From JBBKWJ01 sp037968895 (GTDB lineage Bacteria > Actinomycetota > Acidimicrobiia > Acidimicrobiales > SZUA-35), in contig JBBKWJ010000155.1 of assembly GCA_037968895.1 (NCBI GenBank), forward strand, positions 1 to 34,111: a stretch of DNA of 34,111 nt, written 5' to 3'. Every line of letters starts with the position of its first letter. The stretch's first letter is position 1. The notes under the pieces were generated by a model. It was not told the DNA's origin, made no database searches, and worked only from the letters and a program-made list of their open reading frames with translations. The position numbers and the translations under genes were made by a program. This document shows positions 23,359-30,867 of this stretch, one piece after another.

Positions 23359-23829
23359 CTAGACCTTTATCGTCATAGTGATGTCGTCGCTGCCGGCCTC
23401 GCTCTCAGAAACGAAGCCAAGCGAACGGTAGAGCTCGATTGCTCCGGTGTTGTGGGAGTAGACGGTCAGCGTCACCGTGTCGACCGCTCGATCTCGGGCC
23501 CATGCTAAAGCCGACAGAACGAGCTCACCGGCCACGCCGGATCGCCGATCCTCTGGGCGAACCCACATTCCCCACAGCACAGCCACATCTGGATTCTCAG
23601 AGAGTCCGATTCCCGCAACGCCGCTCGCGACGCCCGTGGGGCTTTCGTCAGCGAGCACCACGCCAGGCCGACCCGCGAAACGGTCAATTCGCGCAGCCCA
23701 AATTGCATCATCGAATGCCACCTCGCGTTCGTAAGAAGAGCCGAACGAGCGCGGATCAGTTGCAAGCCCTTGAAGGCGAGTTTCTCGAAATAGCGCAACG
23801 TCGTGCCGCCCCAGAACTCTGATGGTCAT
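23359..23829 (-). CDS. GNAT-family N-acetyltransferase
   Basis: The 156-aa product starts MTIRVLGRHDVALFRETRL. The core motifs are AVLWGMWVRPEDRRSGVAGEL (motif A, with the R-x-x-G-x-A CoA pyrophosphate loop) and LTVYSHNTGAIELYRSLGF (motif B). The likely substrate is a protein terminus, amino acid or small amine and cannot be specified. Start 23829 was chosen because it opens the conserved domain and lies 6 nt after a TACTGT box; the frame stays open upstream but reads low-complexity sequence antisense to the MaoC gene. Confidence 0.85.
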   Translation of the reverse strand: MTIRVLGRHDVALFRETRLQGLATDPRSFGSSYEREVAFDDAIWAARIDRFAGRPGVVLADESPTGVASGVAGIGLSENPDVAVLWGMWVRPEDRRSGVAGELVLSALAWARDRAVDTVTLTVYSHNTGAIELYRSLGFVSESEAGSDDITMTIKV

Positions 23830-23835
23830 CGTCAA

Positions 23836-23841
23836 ACAGTA
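23836..23841 (-). promoter_or_regulatory. Putative -10 box of the GNAT gene (leaderless)
   Basis: On the minus strand TACTGT is followed by 6 nt and then ATG 23829, with no Shine-Dalgarno sequence, matching the spacing seen at icmF, marR, M20 and the Pat-like gene. Confidence 0.35.
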
Positions 23842-23910
23842 GCGAGCACAATGTACTTGGGCCGGCAATTTGTGTGTCGGGCGGACTGTGTTCGGCACGA
23901 GTGGGTCTGG

Positions 23911-23916
23911 CAGACT
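23911..23916 (+). promoter_or_regulatory. Putative extended -10 of the MaoC gene
   Basis: TGG precedes CAGACT, an extended -10 context, and ATG 23924 follows after 7 nt. This is weaker than the other candidates because the first base is C, but the spacing is the same. Confidence 0.28.
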
Positions 23917-23923
23917 CCATGCA

Positions 23924-24382
23924 ATGCCTGCTCCAGAGCGATACCTCGACGACTTCTCCACCGGACAAACTTTCGATCTCGGCAGCTTCCGCTTCACCGA
24001 GTCCGAGATCATTGAGTTTGCGGTTCGGTTTGATCCACAGCCTTTTCACACCGACCCCGAAGCGGCGAAAGACTCCCCATTTGGTGGTTTAATCGCCTCG
24101 GGTTGGCACACCTCGGCTGCCGTCATGCGACTGATGGTCGACAACTTTATTCCCCGTGAATCGTCGATGGGTTCGCCCGGTATCGACGACCTTCGCTGGA
24201 CAAAGCCGGTCAGACCCGACGTCGACTACGACGTGAGCTATCTCGTCGAAGACGTGGTGCCGTCAAGATCAAAGCCAGACCGCGGGCACATTAAGGGGTA
24301 TCTCGAAGTGACCGATCCTGAAGGCGACATCGTGATGTCGTTTCGGGGCCGGGGGATCTACCGTCGACGTGTAGGTACCTAG
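23924..24382 (+). CDS. MaoC-like (R)-enoyl-CoA hydratase/dehydratase
   Basis: The 152-aa hot-dog protein begins MPAPERYLDDFSTGQTFDLG. The hydratase signature is clear: FAVRFDPQPFHTDPEAAKDSPFGGLIASGWHT, with the catalytic Asp and His in FDPQPFH. The role is hydration of an enoyl-CoA or reverse dehydration in fatty-acid or branched-acid breakdown. The upstream in-frame ATG at 23870 adds 18 residues with no homology and is not used. Its stop codon overlaps the stop of the convergent pfkB by the tetranucleotide CTAG. Confidence 0.88.
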   Translation: MPAPERYLDDFSTGQTFDLGSFRFTESEIIEFAVRFDPQPFHTDPEAAKDSPFGGLIASGWHTSAAVMRLMVDNFIPRESSMGSPGIDDLRWTKPVRPDVDYDVSYLVEDVVPSRSKPDRGHIKGYLEVTDPEGDIVMSFRGRGIYRRRVGT

Positions 24383-25311
24383 GCGACAGAAACGAGCGGT
24401 AGTAGACGTTCAACATCGTCTGGATCGCAGAGCTGAGTGCCATCGCTGAGCACTGCCGCGGTGCCTGAGGCCGTACCGAGAATGCAGGCGTCGGTCAGAC
24501 TCAGCCCGCGAGCCAAACCGACGGCGATGCCGGCGACCATCGAATCGCCAGCACCGACGGCGCTTTTGACCTTGACGGTAGGGGCCCGAAGGCGGGTGAT
24601 CGTTCCGTCGGCTGCCGCCACGATGACTCCGCCCGGGCCGATCGAAACCGCCAATGCTTGGAGCCGAGAATCGGTCACGAGCTCAAGCGCGGCGTCCCTG
24701 ATGTCGGCCTCGGTATCGAGCTGACGGCCAGCAGCAGTCGCCAGTTCGCTCGCGCTTGGCTTGACGAGATAGGCCCCGGAACTCAATGCCCTCTGAAGCG
24801 ATGGGCCTGAGGTGTCGACAATGATCTTGGCATGTGGAAGCGCGGCGATGAGGTCATCGATGATGTAGCCCTCGACACCGCCCGGCATGCTGCCAGAGAT
24901 TACGACGCATTTCGCGTCGGCTCCGGCCTTAATGGCTTCGTCTCGGCATTGCTTTATCTCTTGGTCACTGAGTACTGGCCCAGGGAAAACAAAGCGGTAC
25001 TGGTCGCCGTTGTTCGATTGGGTCACCGTGATCGACTGTCGAGTTTGTCCCTCGATCGGAATAACCACGGACGGAAAGCCCTCGGCCGTGAGGAGCTGGT
25101 CGACGCGGCCACCAACCGCACCGCCGAGGGGGATGATTGCAACTGTCGACTCCCCGAGTCGCCGGCTCACTCTGGCCACGTTGATACCTCCACCACCGGG
25201 TTCTTCGTGTGGCTGGGTGCAGCGAAGTTTGTGGGTTGGGGCTACCACCGGCGCCGAGGACGACACATCAAGCGCAGGGTTGAGAGTCAGTGTGACAATT
25301 GAAGGTTTCAT
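24379..25311 (-). CDS. pfkB: PfkB-type 6-phosphofructokinase (ribokinase family)
   Basis: The 310-aa enzyme phosphorylates fructose 6-phosphate using ATP. Its sequence parallels E. coli Pfk-2 closely: KLRCTQPHEEPGGGGINVAR near the N-terminus, QYRFVFPGPVL in the middle, VISGSMPGGV, LVKPSASEL, the catalytic GAGDSMVAG (D256) and GTQLCDPDD at the end. A 1-phosphofructokinase or tagatose-6-phosphate kinase is possible on family grounds but fits less well. The ATG overlaps the stop of the deiodinase-like gene (ATGA), so the two are co-transcribed although their roles have no obvious link. Confidence 0.88.
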   Translation of the reverse strand: MKPSIVTLTLNPALDVSSSAPVVAPTHKLRCTQPHEEPGGGGINVARVSRRLGESTVAIIPLGGAVGGRVDQLLTAEGFPSVVIPIEGQTRQSITVTQSNNGDQYRFVFPGPVLSDQEIKQCRDEAIKAGADAKCVVISGSMPGGVEGYIIDDLIAALPHAKIIVDTSGPSLQRALSSGAYLVKPSASELATAAGRQLDTEADIRDAALELVTDSRLQALAVSIGPGGVIVAAADGTITRLRAPTVKVKSAVGAGDSMVAGIAVGLARGLSLTDACILGTASGTAAVLSDGTQLCDPDDVERLLPLVSVA

Positions 25312-26033
25312 AAATCCGTTGCTTCGATCAAGACTCGTACCTCGTCGAGAGGCTTTCTTCGCAGGTCTGGCACGAGACTATCGGGGAGCGGGTAGCCGAT
25401 GGGAAATAGGACAAATGGACGCTCGTTCGCAGGACGCCCGAGGAGCCTTGTTAAGAATGCCATTGGACTGGGCGTATGCGTGAGGGTCGCTAGTCCCATT
25501 GTGTGAAGCGCCGTCACGAAGATGCCCGCCGCGATGCCGCAGCTCTCCTTCACGTAGTAGTTCTTACGTCGTGAGCCGTCTGGGCGCTGCTCAAACCGCT
25601 CCTCGAAGAGGACAACAATCCACGGGGCGATGTCGAGAAACTCTTTGTGCCAATCGGTGCCGAGTGGAGCGAGAGCGGTCTGCCATTCCTCGTTCATGCG
25701 GTTTGCGATGTAGTTCGTCTGCTCCTCCTCCTCGGCCGCGACCCGGATCGCCGCCTTAACCTCGGCCGAGCTGATAGCAACAAACCGCCACGGTTGTTTG
25801 TGTGCCCCCGATGGCGCAGTCGACGCTGCTTCGATCGCGAGGTCGATGAGCTCTTGGGCAACCGGCTCATCTGAGAACATCCGCACGCTGCGGCGGTGTT
25901 CCATCAACTCAAGGAATTCTCGGCCTCTGGCGAGCTGTTCAGTCGGCTCAAGGCGAGGCAGATCGTGCGGAACAAAGGGAAACTCAGTTGCTAGTTCCGG
26001 TGATGGGTATGGGTGTTCGTACAACTCGCGCAT
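25308..26033 (-). CDS. Iodotyrosine deiodinase-like FMN flavoprotein
   Basis: The 241-aa product belongs to the nitroreductase superfamily, in the IYD branch rather than general nitroreductases. FMN-binding HRRSVRMF is at 46-53 and STAPSGAHKQPWRF at 71-84. The IYD lid motif is present: E104, Y108 and K130 in EEEEQTNYIANRMNEEW...GTDWHKEFL, the triad that binds the zwitterion of halotyrosine in characterised enzymes. The C-terminal part TLTHTPSPM...LGRPANERPFVLFPIGYP...RRKPLDEV matches the family end to end. The predicted reaction is reductive dehalogenation of iodo- or other halotyrosines. ATG 26033 was chosen because the conserved region begins there; the longer frame overlaps dapD. It is the first gene of an operon with pfkB and divergent from dapD. 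Confidence 0.87.
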   Translation of the reverse strand: MRELYEHPYPSPELATEFPFVPHDLPRLEPTEQLARGREFLELMEHRRSVRMFSDEPVAQELIDLAIEAASTAPSGAHKQPWRFVAISSAEVKAAIRVAAEEEEQTNYIANRMNEEWQTALAPLGTDWHKEFLDIAPWIVVLFEERFEQRPDGSRRKNYYVKESCGIAAGIFVTALHTMGLATLTHTPSPMAFLTRLLGRPANERPFVLFPIGYPLPDSLVPDLRRKPLDEVRVLIEATDL

Positions 26034-26070
26034 CTGTCTAGCATCGCACGACGTTGCGAGAAGCGGCCGA

Positions 26071-27222
26071 ATGCCCGACACTGCCTGGATGCCTACAACT
26101 GTCGAAGAGTTCAAGAGCCTGGTCGCCGCCGTAGAAGGACGCGAGGGATATGCACCGCCAGTTGCCTTTGGCCTTGGCCTCGCCACCCTCGGACTTGATG
26201 ACCGGCTGCTCGACGCCGACTTCGTGGCCCTCAACTTCGAGGCCAACACTGGCTCGGCGGCAGCGATTGCCGATGTGCTCGGCGAGCTAACAACCGGTTC
26301 GTATTTCCCCTCGGCCGATCAGCTTGCCGCGATGGTGACGCAGTTTGCGGCGTTCGAAGGCGATGGCAAGGTGCACAGCAACGTTGACGCCCTCAAGGCG
26401 TTGGCTGCCTTTAATGGTGCGGGCGCGCCAGCTGGCCACCGGCGAGTGCCAATCATCTCCGTAATCACCAACCTCTCAGACGCCCCAGTGAGCGCCGGCG
26501 ACGTCTACCTCCGCTTATTCCTTCTTTCGCACCGTCATGTGCAGCCAAACGGCGTCAGCCTTGATGGTGCGTTCGGCAAGCTCAACAACGTCGTGTGGAC
26601 AAACGTTGGTCCGATCGATCCCGATCTCTACGACGTGGCCCGAGGTGCCGCTCGCTTGTCCGGCAATCACATGCACGTCTACGGCGTCGACAAGTTCCCA
26701 CGCATGGTCGACTATGTCGTACCAACAGGTGTGCGGATAGCTGATGCCTCTCGCGTGCGACTCGGCGCGTATTTGGGCGAAGGAACCGTTGTCATGCACG
26801 AAGGCTTCATCAATTTCAACGCAGGCACGGTCGGGCCGAACATGGTCGAAGGACGAATCTCGCAAGGCGTCACCGTCCACGCCGACTCCGACCTCGGCGG
26901 AGGCTGCTCGACCATGGGCACGCTGTCTGGCGGGGGCACCGAGATCATCTCGGTAGGGGAGCGCTGCCTCATTGGCGCCAATGCCGGCATCGGCCTCGCG
27001 CTTGGTAACGATTGCACCGTTGAGGCTGGACTGTATGTAACGGGCGGAACCCCTGTGCTTGCGGTTGGGCTCGGCTCCGACGGTGCTGACGAGAAGATGA
27101 AGGCCGGCCAACTCAGCGGCCGAGACAACCTCTTGTTCCGGCGCAATGGTCTTACCGGCGCGGTCGAGGTGCTTCCAAACAACGGCAAGTGGGGTGGCCT
27201 CAACGCTGCCCTCCATGACTAG
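26071..27222 (+). CDS. dapD: Tetrahydrodipicolinate N-succinyltransferase DapD
   Basis: DapD succinylates tetrahydrodipicolinate with succinyl-CoA in the DAP/lysine pathway. The C-terminal left-handed beta-helix and active-site region closely resemble actinobacterial DapD: NNVVWTNVGPID, VYGVDKFPRMVDYVVPTGVRIADA, VVMHEGFINFNAGTVG, MVEGRISQGV, MGTLSGGGT, NLLFRRNGLTGAVEVL. At 383 aa it is about 65 residues longer than the M. tuberculosis enzyme, the extra length lying in the N-terminal domain. ATG 26071 gives this length, and an internal ATG at 26089 is an alternative. It is divergent from the deiodinase-like gene with a 37-bp spacer, and TAGCAT at 26039-26044 may be its -10. Confidence 0.93.
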   Translation: MPDTAWMPTTVEEFKSLVAAVEGREGYAPPVAFGLGLATLGLDDRLLDADFVALNFEANTGSAAAIADVLGELTTGSYFPSADQLAAMVTQFAAFEGDGKVHSNVDALKALAAFNGAGAPAGHRRVPIISVITNLSDAPVSAGDVYLRLFLLSHRHVQPNGVSLDGAFGKLNNVVWTNVGPIDPDLYDVARGAARLSGNHMHVYGVDKFPRMVDYVVPTGVRIADASRVRLGAYLGEGTVVMHEGFINFNAGTVGPNMVEGRISQGVTVHADSDLGGGCSTMGTLSGGGTEIISVGERCLIGANAGIGLALGNDCTVEAGLYVTGGTPVLAVGLGSDGADEKMKAGQLSGRDNLLFRRNGLTGAVEVLPNNGKWGGLNAALHD

Positions 27223-27427
27223 CGCAGCCACTTTCTACCCGAACTGGTGCCAGCGGCAACCGAGCACTTAACGTGGTAAATAGCGCAAACGCCCACGCTC
27301 TGAGGTTTGGCAGAGGTTGTATTGAAGGCCTTTCGGTGACACCATGTCGAACACAGCACGGCATGAGCGACTTGGCGGGAATTGTGCTGCTGTGGCGACG
27401 TGTTGCTATGCGTGAACGCGATCGGTT

Positions 27428-28105
27428 GTGGTGAGTGTGATCGAACCTAAGATCCTGTGGGCGGTTGCGCTTGGCCTCCTGTTGCTTCTCGCGCTCGGCC
27501 TGCTACTCCGCTCCGGTCTCAAATTCCGTCGAAGACCGCCGTCATCGAAGCAGCAATCGGCCGCCAGCGCCGTTAGGTCACAACCTCAGACTGGACTGCG
27601 GGCGACTCCACTCATCGCCCCGGGACCAACCGTGCTCCCCGCAGACGATGCAGTAATTGATCTAAGAGTCAGTTTCGACAAGACGGAGTCGCGTCCCCTG
27701 GATCGAACGTCAGCGGCGACCACAGTGGCGATTGCCGTGACCAATAGCAGCCCATCGCCGCTACTCCGCTCGATCGCCTCTGAGCTGGCCCAGGCGGGCT
27801 ACTACCTGAGGACGGAGCGCCCATCTGAAGGTTGGCTCAGGTCGGTCTATGACCGGCGCCAAAACCATGCAGGCGAGCTTGCCGCTTCAAGGAATGACGC
27901 AGAGACTTCAAAGATCACGCTTTCGATGCGCGACTATGGAGCCCCGCTCGAACTCGTTGATCGGGCAACCAAAGCGGCAGGGTATGTACTCCTCACGCGT
28001 GATCGGGTCCAAGACAGGCATCAGTACAGCTATCTCCATGAGGCAGGCGGCAGAGTGCGAGCGACCCTGACCGAGGCGGCGAGTCAAGTATTAAATAACG
28101 GGTGA
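27428..28105 (+). CDS. Single-TM protein of unknown function
   Basis: The 225-aa protein has one strong N-terminal TM helix (about residues 8-27, ILWAVALGLLLLLALGLLLR), then a basic stretch (KFRRRPPSSKQQ) and a soluble domain. The domain includes LRSIASELAQAGYYLRTERPSEGWLRSVYDRR. It is probably an N-terminally anchored cytoplasmic protein, given the basic residues after the helix. No family is recognised. The start is either GTG 27428 or GTG 27431, neither with a good ribosome binding site. The 205-bp gap before it contains no other gene that I can support. Confidence 0.65.
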   Translation: MVSVIEPKILWAVALGLLLLLALGLLLRSGLKFRRRPPSSKQQSAASAVRSQPQTGLRATPLIAPGPTVLPADDAVIDLRVSFDKTESRPLDRTSAATTVAIAVTNSSPSPLLRSIASELAQAGYYLRTERPSEGWLRSVYDRRQNHAGELAASRNDAETSKITLSMRDYGAPLELVDRATKAAGYVLLTRDRVQDRHQYSYLHEAGGRVRATLTEAASQVLNNG

Positions 28106-28121
28106 GCGATCGTGAAGGATT

Positions 28122-28143
28122 CGAGGTGTCTTTTGACACTTCG
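28122..28143. terminator. Hairpin after the single-TM protein gene
   Basis: CGAGGTGTC-TTTT-GACACTTCG forms a 9-bp stem (one G-T pair) starting 17 nt after the stop codon. No T-run follows, so it would be a U-less terminator at best. Confidence 0.45.
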
Positions 28144-28201
28144 AGTGACGGAATCCGAGGCCGCTCGGGCCGAGACCTACCGGTTCTTCTCCTGAGTGAC
28201 C

Positions 28202-28207
28202 TACGCT
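28202..28207 (+). promoter_or_regulatory. Putative -10 box of the Pat-like gene (leaderless)
   Basis: TACGCT is followed by 6 nt and then ATG 28214. If used, it excludes the upstream in-frame GTG at 28196 as the start. Confidence 0.35.
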
Positions 28208-28213
28208 TCTCGC

Positions 28214-30826
28214 ATGAGCGAGGCCAACTATCCGAGCGAGCTTGAGACCGTCGCAGTCCTTCGCGACGGGGTGCCAGTGCAACTACGGCCAATCCGGCCT
28301 GAAGATGCGCCTGCCCTCGACCGATTCCATCGTCGGCAGTCGCCCGAAAGCGTCTATTTCCGGTTCTTCCGGCATCGCCCTGAACTCAGCGAGAAGGAAC
28401 TCGATTACTTCACGAACATCGACTATGAGCGTCGTATGGCCTTCGTTGCGATGCAAGGCGACGAGCTTGTCGCCGTTTCCCGGTATGAGGCATACGAGGG
28501 CAAGAACGAAGCAGAGGTTGCGTTCTTCGTTGATGACGCGAACCACGGCCGTGGGCTCGCAACGTTGATGCTCGAATACTTGGCTGCGCATGGACGGCGC
28601 ATGAAGTTCAACAATTTCACCGCCACCGTACTACCAGAGAATTACCGCATGCTCAGCGTCTTTCGACGTGCGGGTTTCGCGGTGAAGACAAAATTTGCCG
28701 ACGGCGTGATCGACGTGCACCTTGGCATCAACATCACGGCCGAAACCTCGGCGCTAATCAACGCCAGAGCTCGCCAAGCGGGGGCCGCTTCTGTAGCCAG
28801 AATCTTGAAGCCTGCGAGTATCGCGGTAGTTGGCGTCGGGCGCCGAGAGACATCCATTGGCCGCCAAATCCTCCAGCGGATAGTGGACGGCAACTATCAA
28901 GGCACGACGTTCGCTATTCACCCGGCCGTCGCCGACGAGACATGGGTTCCGGTTGACGGAGCAGCGGTTGCGACAAGCCTTAGCGAACTTGATGAGCCAG
29001 TCGATCTGGTCATCATTGCCGTTCCCGCTGGTGTGGTCGAGAGCGTCGTTGAGGACGCGGTTTCGGCCAAGGCTGGCTCGCTTCTCATCGTGTCGGCCGG
29101 GTTCTCCGACGCCGACCCCGCTGGCGCCGAGCGAGAGGGTGCCATCGTTCGGACTGCGCTTGAGAATGGGTTGCGAGTCGTCGGGCCAAACGCATTCGGC
29201 GTCGCCAACACCGCAGACGATGTTCGGCTCACTGGGATGTTCATACCCGTTGGAATCGAGAAAGGCGTCCTCGGAGTGGCGTCTCAATCGGGCCCGCTTG
29301 GCGGTGCGGTACTCAATTCACTCAACTTGTTAGGAGTCGGGATCTCGTCGTTCCTGGGCTTGGGTAATCAAGCCGATATCGCTCCCGCTGATGTCCTTCA
29401 GTACTGGGCTACGGACGAAGCAACAGAAGCAGTTGCGGTGTATGTCGATGATGTTGGTGACGCGAGGAACGTCGCTAACGAGGTACGAGTTGTTTCCGAG
29501 GTCAAGCCCGTGCTGTGGGTTCGGCCTGACAACGACGATCTCGCCGAGGTGCTCGCACAAGCCGGAGTGATCTTGGTTGACCGCGTCTCCGATCTGGCGG
29601 AGATCGCACGCCTTGTCGTAACCCAGCCTGTTCCAGAAGGTCGACGAGTCGCAGTCGTCTCGAACGCTGCGTCAGTCGGAAAACTGGCAGTCGCCGCGTG
29701 CCGTCGTGAGGGACTCGAGGTCGTGAGCCCGGCGAACCTAGCCGACGTCGATTCCGGCACTGCGTTGGTTGTGAACGACGCCGAGTCGATCTCGCTGTCC
29801 CACGACACAGATCTCGACAGCTTCGAACGCATCGTGATCGCGACGGCGGTGAGCGATGAGGTTGACGCAGTTGTCGTCGCTCTGGCTCCGACCCTCGACA
29901 GCCCATATGACGAACTCGCTGTCGTGCTTGGACGAATCGACAGGGCCGTAGCCAAGCCGCTCGTCGCCGTCAGCTTGGCTGGCGATGAATTTCTACGCGT
30001 CGACGGAATGCCGACGTACGCATTCCCCGAAGAGGCCGCGGCAGCACTTGGCCGATACGCGCAATACGGCGAGTGGCGCCGCACACATAAAGAAGTGCCG
30101 TTTGTGCCCGAGGACGATGACCGCACCAAAATAATGTCTGCAGTCGAGGCGTTCGACGAGCCAACCATGATCTCGATGCTCGATCCGAAGCTTGGTCATC
30201 TCTTTGACGCCTTCGGACTGGTGCTCGCTCCGTACGGCATTGTCGGCTCTCATTTCGAAGCCCGTCAGCGGGCTTCCTCGATTGGATTCCCTGTTGTGCT
30301 AAAGGCGGGTGGCGTGTCGTCGCGACGGGCCGGAGAGGCAGGAGGCGTCGCGCTCGATCTTCGAAGTGACGACGCGTTGCTCGATGCGCTCGGACGAATG
30401 GAAACAACCTTCGGCGATGCCTTGTATCCCGTCATTGTGCAAAAAATGGTCGAGCCTGGCGTTGCCCTCAAAATCGAACTCGAGCAAAGTGCGGCAACCG
30501 GTGGTCTCATTAGCATCTCGATTGGAGGCAACGCAGGAGCGCTGGCCGAGCGAAGGGTCTGTCGTGCACTCCCAGCGAGCATCGACAACCTCCAGTCACT
30601 CGCAACGGAGCCATGGCTCGAAGACCTTCTCTCCGAGGCGACGGTGGCGGCAGATCTGATTGAGATCACGACACGACTCGTCGCGGTCGGCGAAGCAACG
30701 CCAGCGGTACGACATCTCTGCCTCGACCCTGTCCTCGTGGCCCCGACAGGGCTCGAAGTGATCGAAGGGTACGTCAAGATCGCCCCGCCGCCGCTCGACC
30801 ACCTTGCCGAGATGCGTCACCTCTAA
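28214..30826 (+). CDS. Pat-like protein: GNAT domain fused to a degenerate NDP-forming acyl-CoA synthetase
   Basis: The 870-aa protein begins with a GNAT acetyltransferase (about residues 10-170; EVAFFVDDANHGRGLATLML, then FRRAGF). Next come a CoA-binding Rossmann domain (ASIAVVGVGRRETSIGRQI), succinyl-CoA-ligase-like domains (VGPNAFGVANT, VASQSGPLGGAVL) and a C-terminal ATP-grasp domain (FPVVLKAGG...AGGVALDL). In active ADP-forming synthetases a loop with the phosphorylated histidine (SHTGSLAG) lies before QAGVI. Here KPVLWVRP runs almost directly into LAQAGVI, so that loop is missing. The ATP-grasp HKSD-type motif is also altered to SRRAGE. The ligase half is therefore probably non-catalytic and senses CoA or nucleotide. 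The GNAT-first order resembles Streptomyces lividans PatA, a lysine acetyltransferase controlling acyl-CoA synthetases. Confidence 0.85.
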   Translation: MSEANYPSELETVAVLRDGVPVQLRPIRPEDAPALDRFHRRQSPESVYFRFFRHRPELSEKELDYFTNIDYERRMAFVAMQGDELVAVSRYEAYEGKNEAEVAFFVDDANHGRGLATLMLEYLAAHGRRMKFNNFTATVLPENYRMLSVFRRAGFAVKTKFADGVIDVHLGINITAETSALINARARQAGAASVARILKPASIAVVGVGRRETSIGRQILQRIVDGNYQGTTFAIHPAVADETWVPVDGAAVATSLSELDEPVDLVIIAVPAGVVESVVEDAVSAKAGSLLIVSAGFSDADPAGAEREGAIVRTALENGLRVVGPNAFGVANTADDVRLTGMFIPVGIEKGVLGVASQSGPLGGAVLNSLNLLGVGISSFLGLGNQADIAPADVLQYWATDEATEAVAVYVDDVGDARNVANEVRVVSEVKPVLWVRPDNDDLAEVLAQAGVILVDRVSDLAEIARLVVTQPVPEGRRVAVVSNAASVGKLAVAACRREGLEVVSPANLADVDSGTALVVNDAESISLSHDTDLDSFERIVIATAVSDEVDAVVVALAPTLDSPYDELAVVLGRIDRAVAKPLVAVSLAGDEFLRVDGMPTYAFPEEAAAALGRYAQYGEWRRTHKEVPFVPEDDDRTKIMSAVEAFDEPTMISMLDPKLGHLFDAFGLVLAPYGIVGSHFEARQRASSIGFPVVLKAGGVSSRRAGEAGGVALDLRSDDALLDALGRMETTFGDALYPVIVQKMVEPGVALKIELEQSAATGGLISISIGGNAGALAERRVCRALPASIDNLQSLATEPWLEDLLSEATVAADLIEITTRLVAVGEATPAVRHLCLDPVLVAPTGLEVIEGYVKIAPPPLDHLAEMRHL

Positions 30827-30854
30827 CGATTCCCTCGGGCCGGCTGTAGGGGGC

Positions 30855-30860
30855 TAGGGT
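30855..30860 (+). promoter_or_regulatory. Putative -10 box of the quinone oxidoreductase gene (leaderless)
   Basis: TAGGGT is followed by 7 nt and then ATG 30868. A G-run lies just upstream of the box, too far from the ATG to be a ribosome binding site. Confidence 0.33.
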
Positions 30861-30867
30861 CATCGCT

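Noticed and set aside
23830..24012. The 61-residue upstream extension of the GNAT frame.
   Set aside because: It lies antisense to the start of the MaoC gene, has no homology to the GNAT fold, and a -10 box sits just before the internal ATG.
26046..26061. Inverted repeat TCGCA-n6-TGCGA in the spacer between the deiodinase-like gene and dapD.
   Set aside because: Arms are only 5 bp with an asymmetric centre, so it is too weak to claim as an operator.
25798..26070. A 91-residue upstream extension of DapD.
   Set aside because: It overlaps the deiodinase-like gene on the other strand and reads as low-complexity Ser/Arg sequence unlike DapD.
27248..27258. Small hairpin TGCC-AGC-GGCA after dapD as a terminator.
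   Set aside because: The stem has only 4 bp and no T-run; the same strength is common by chance.
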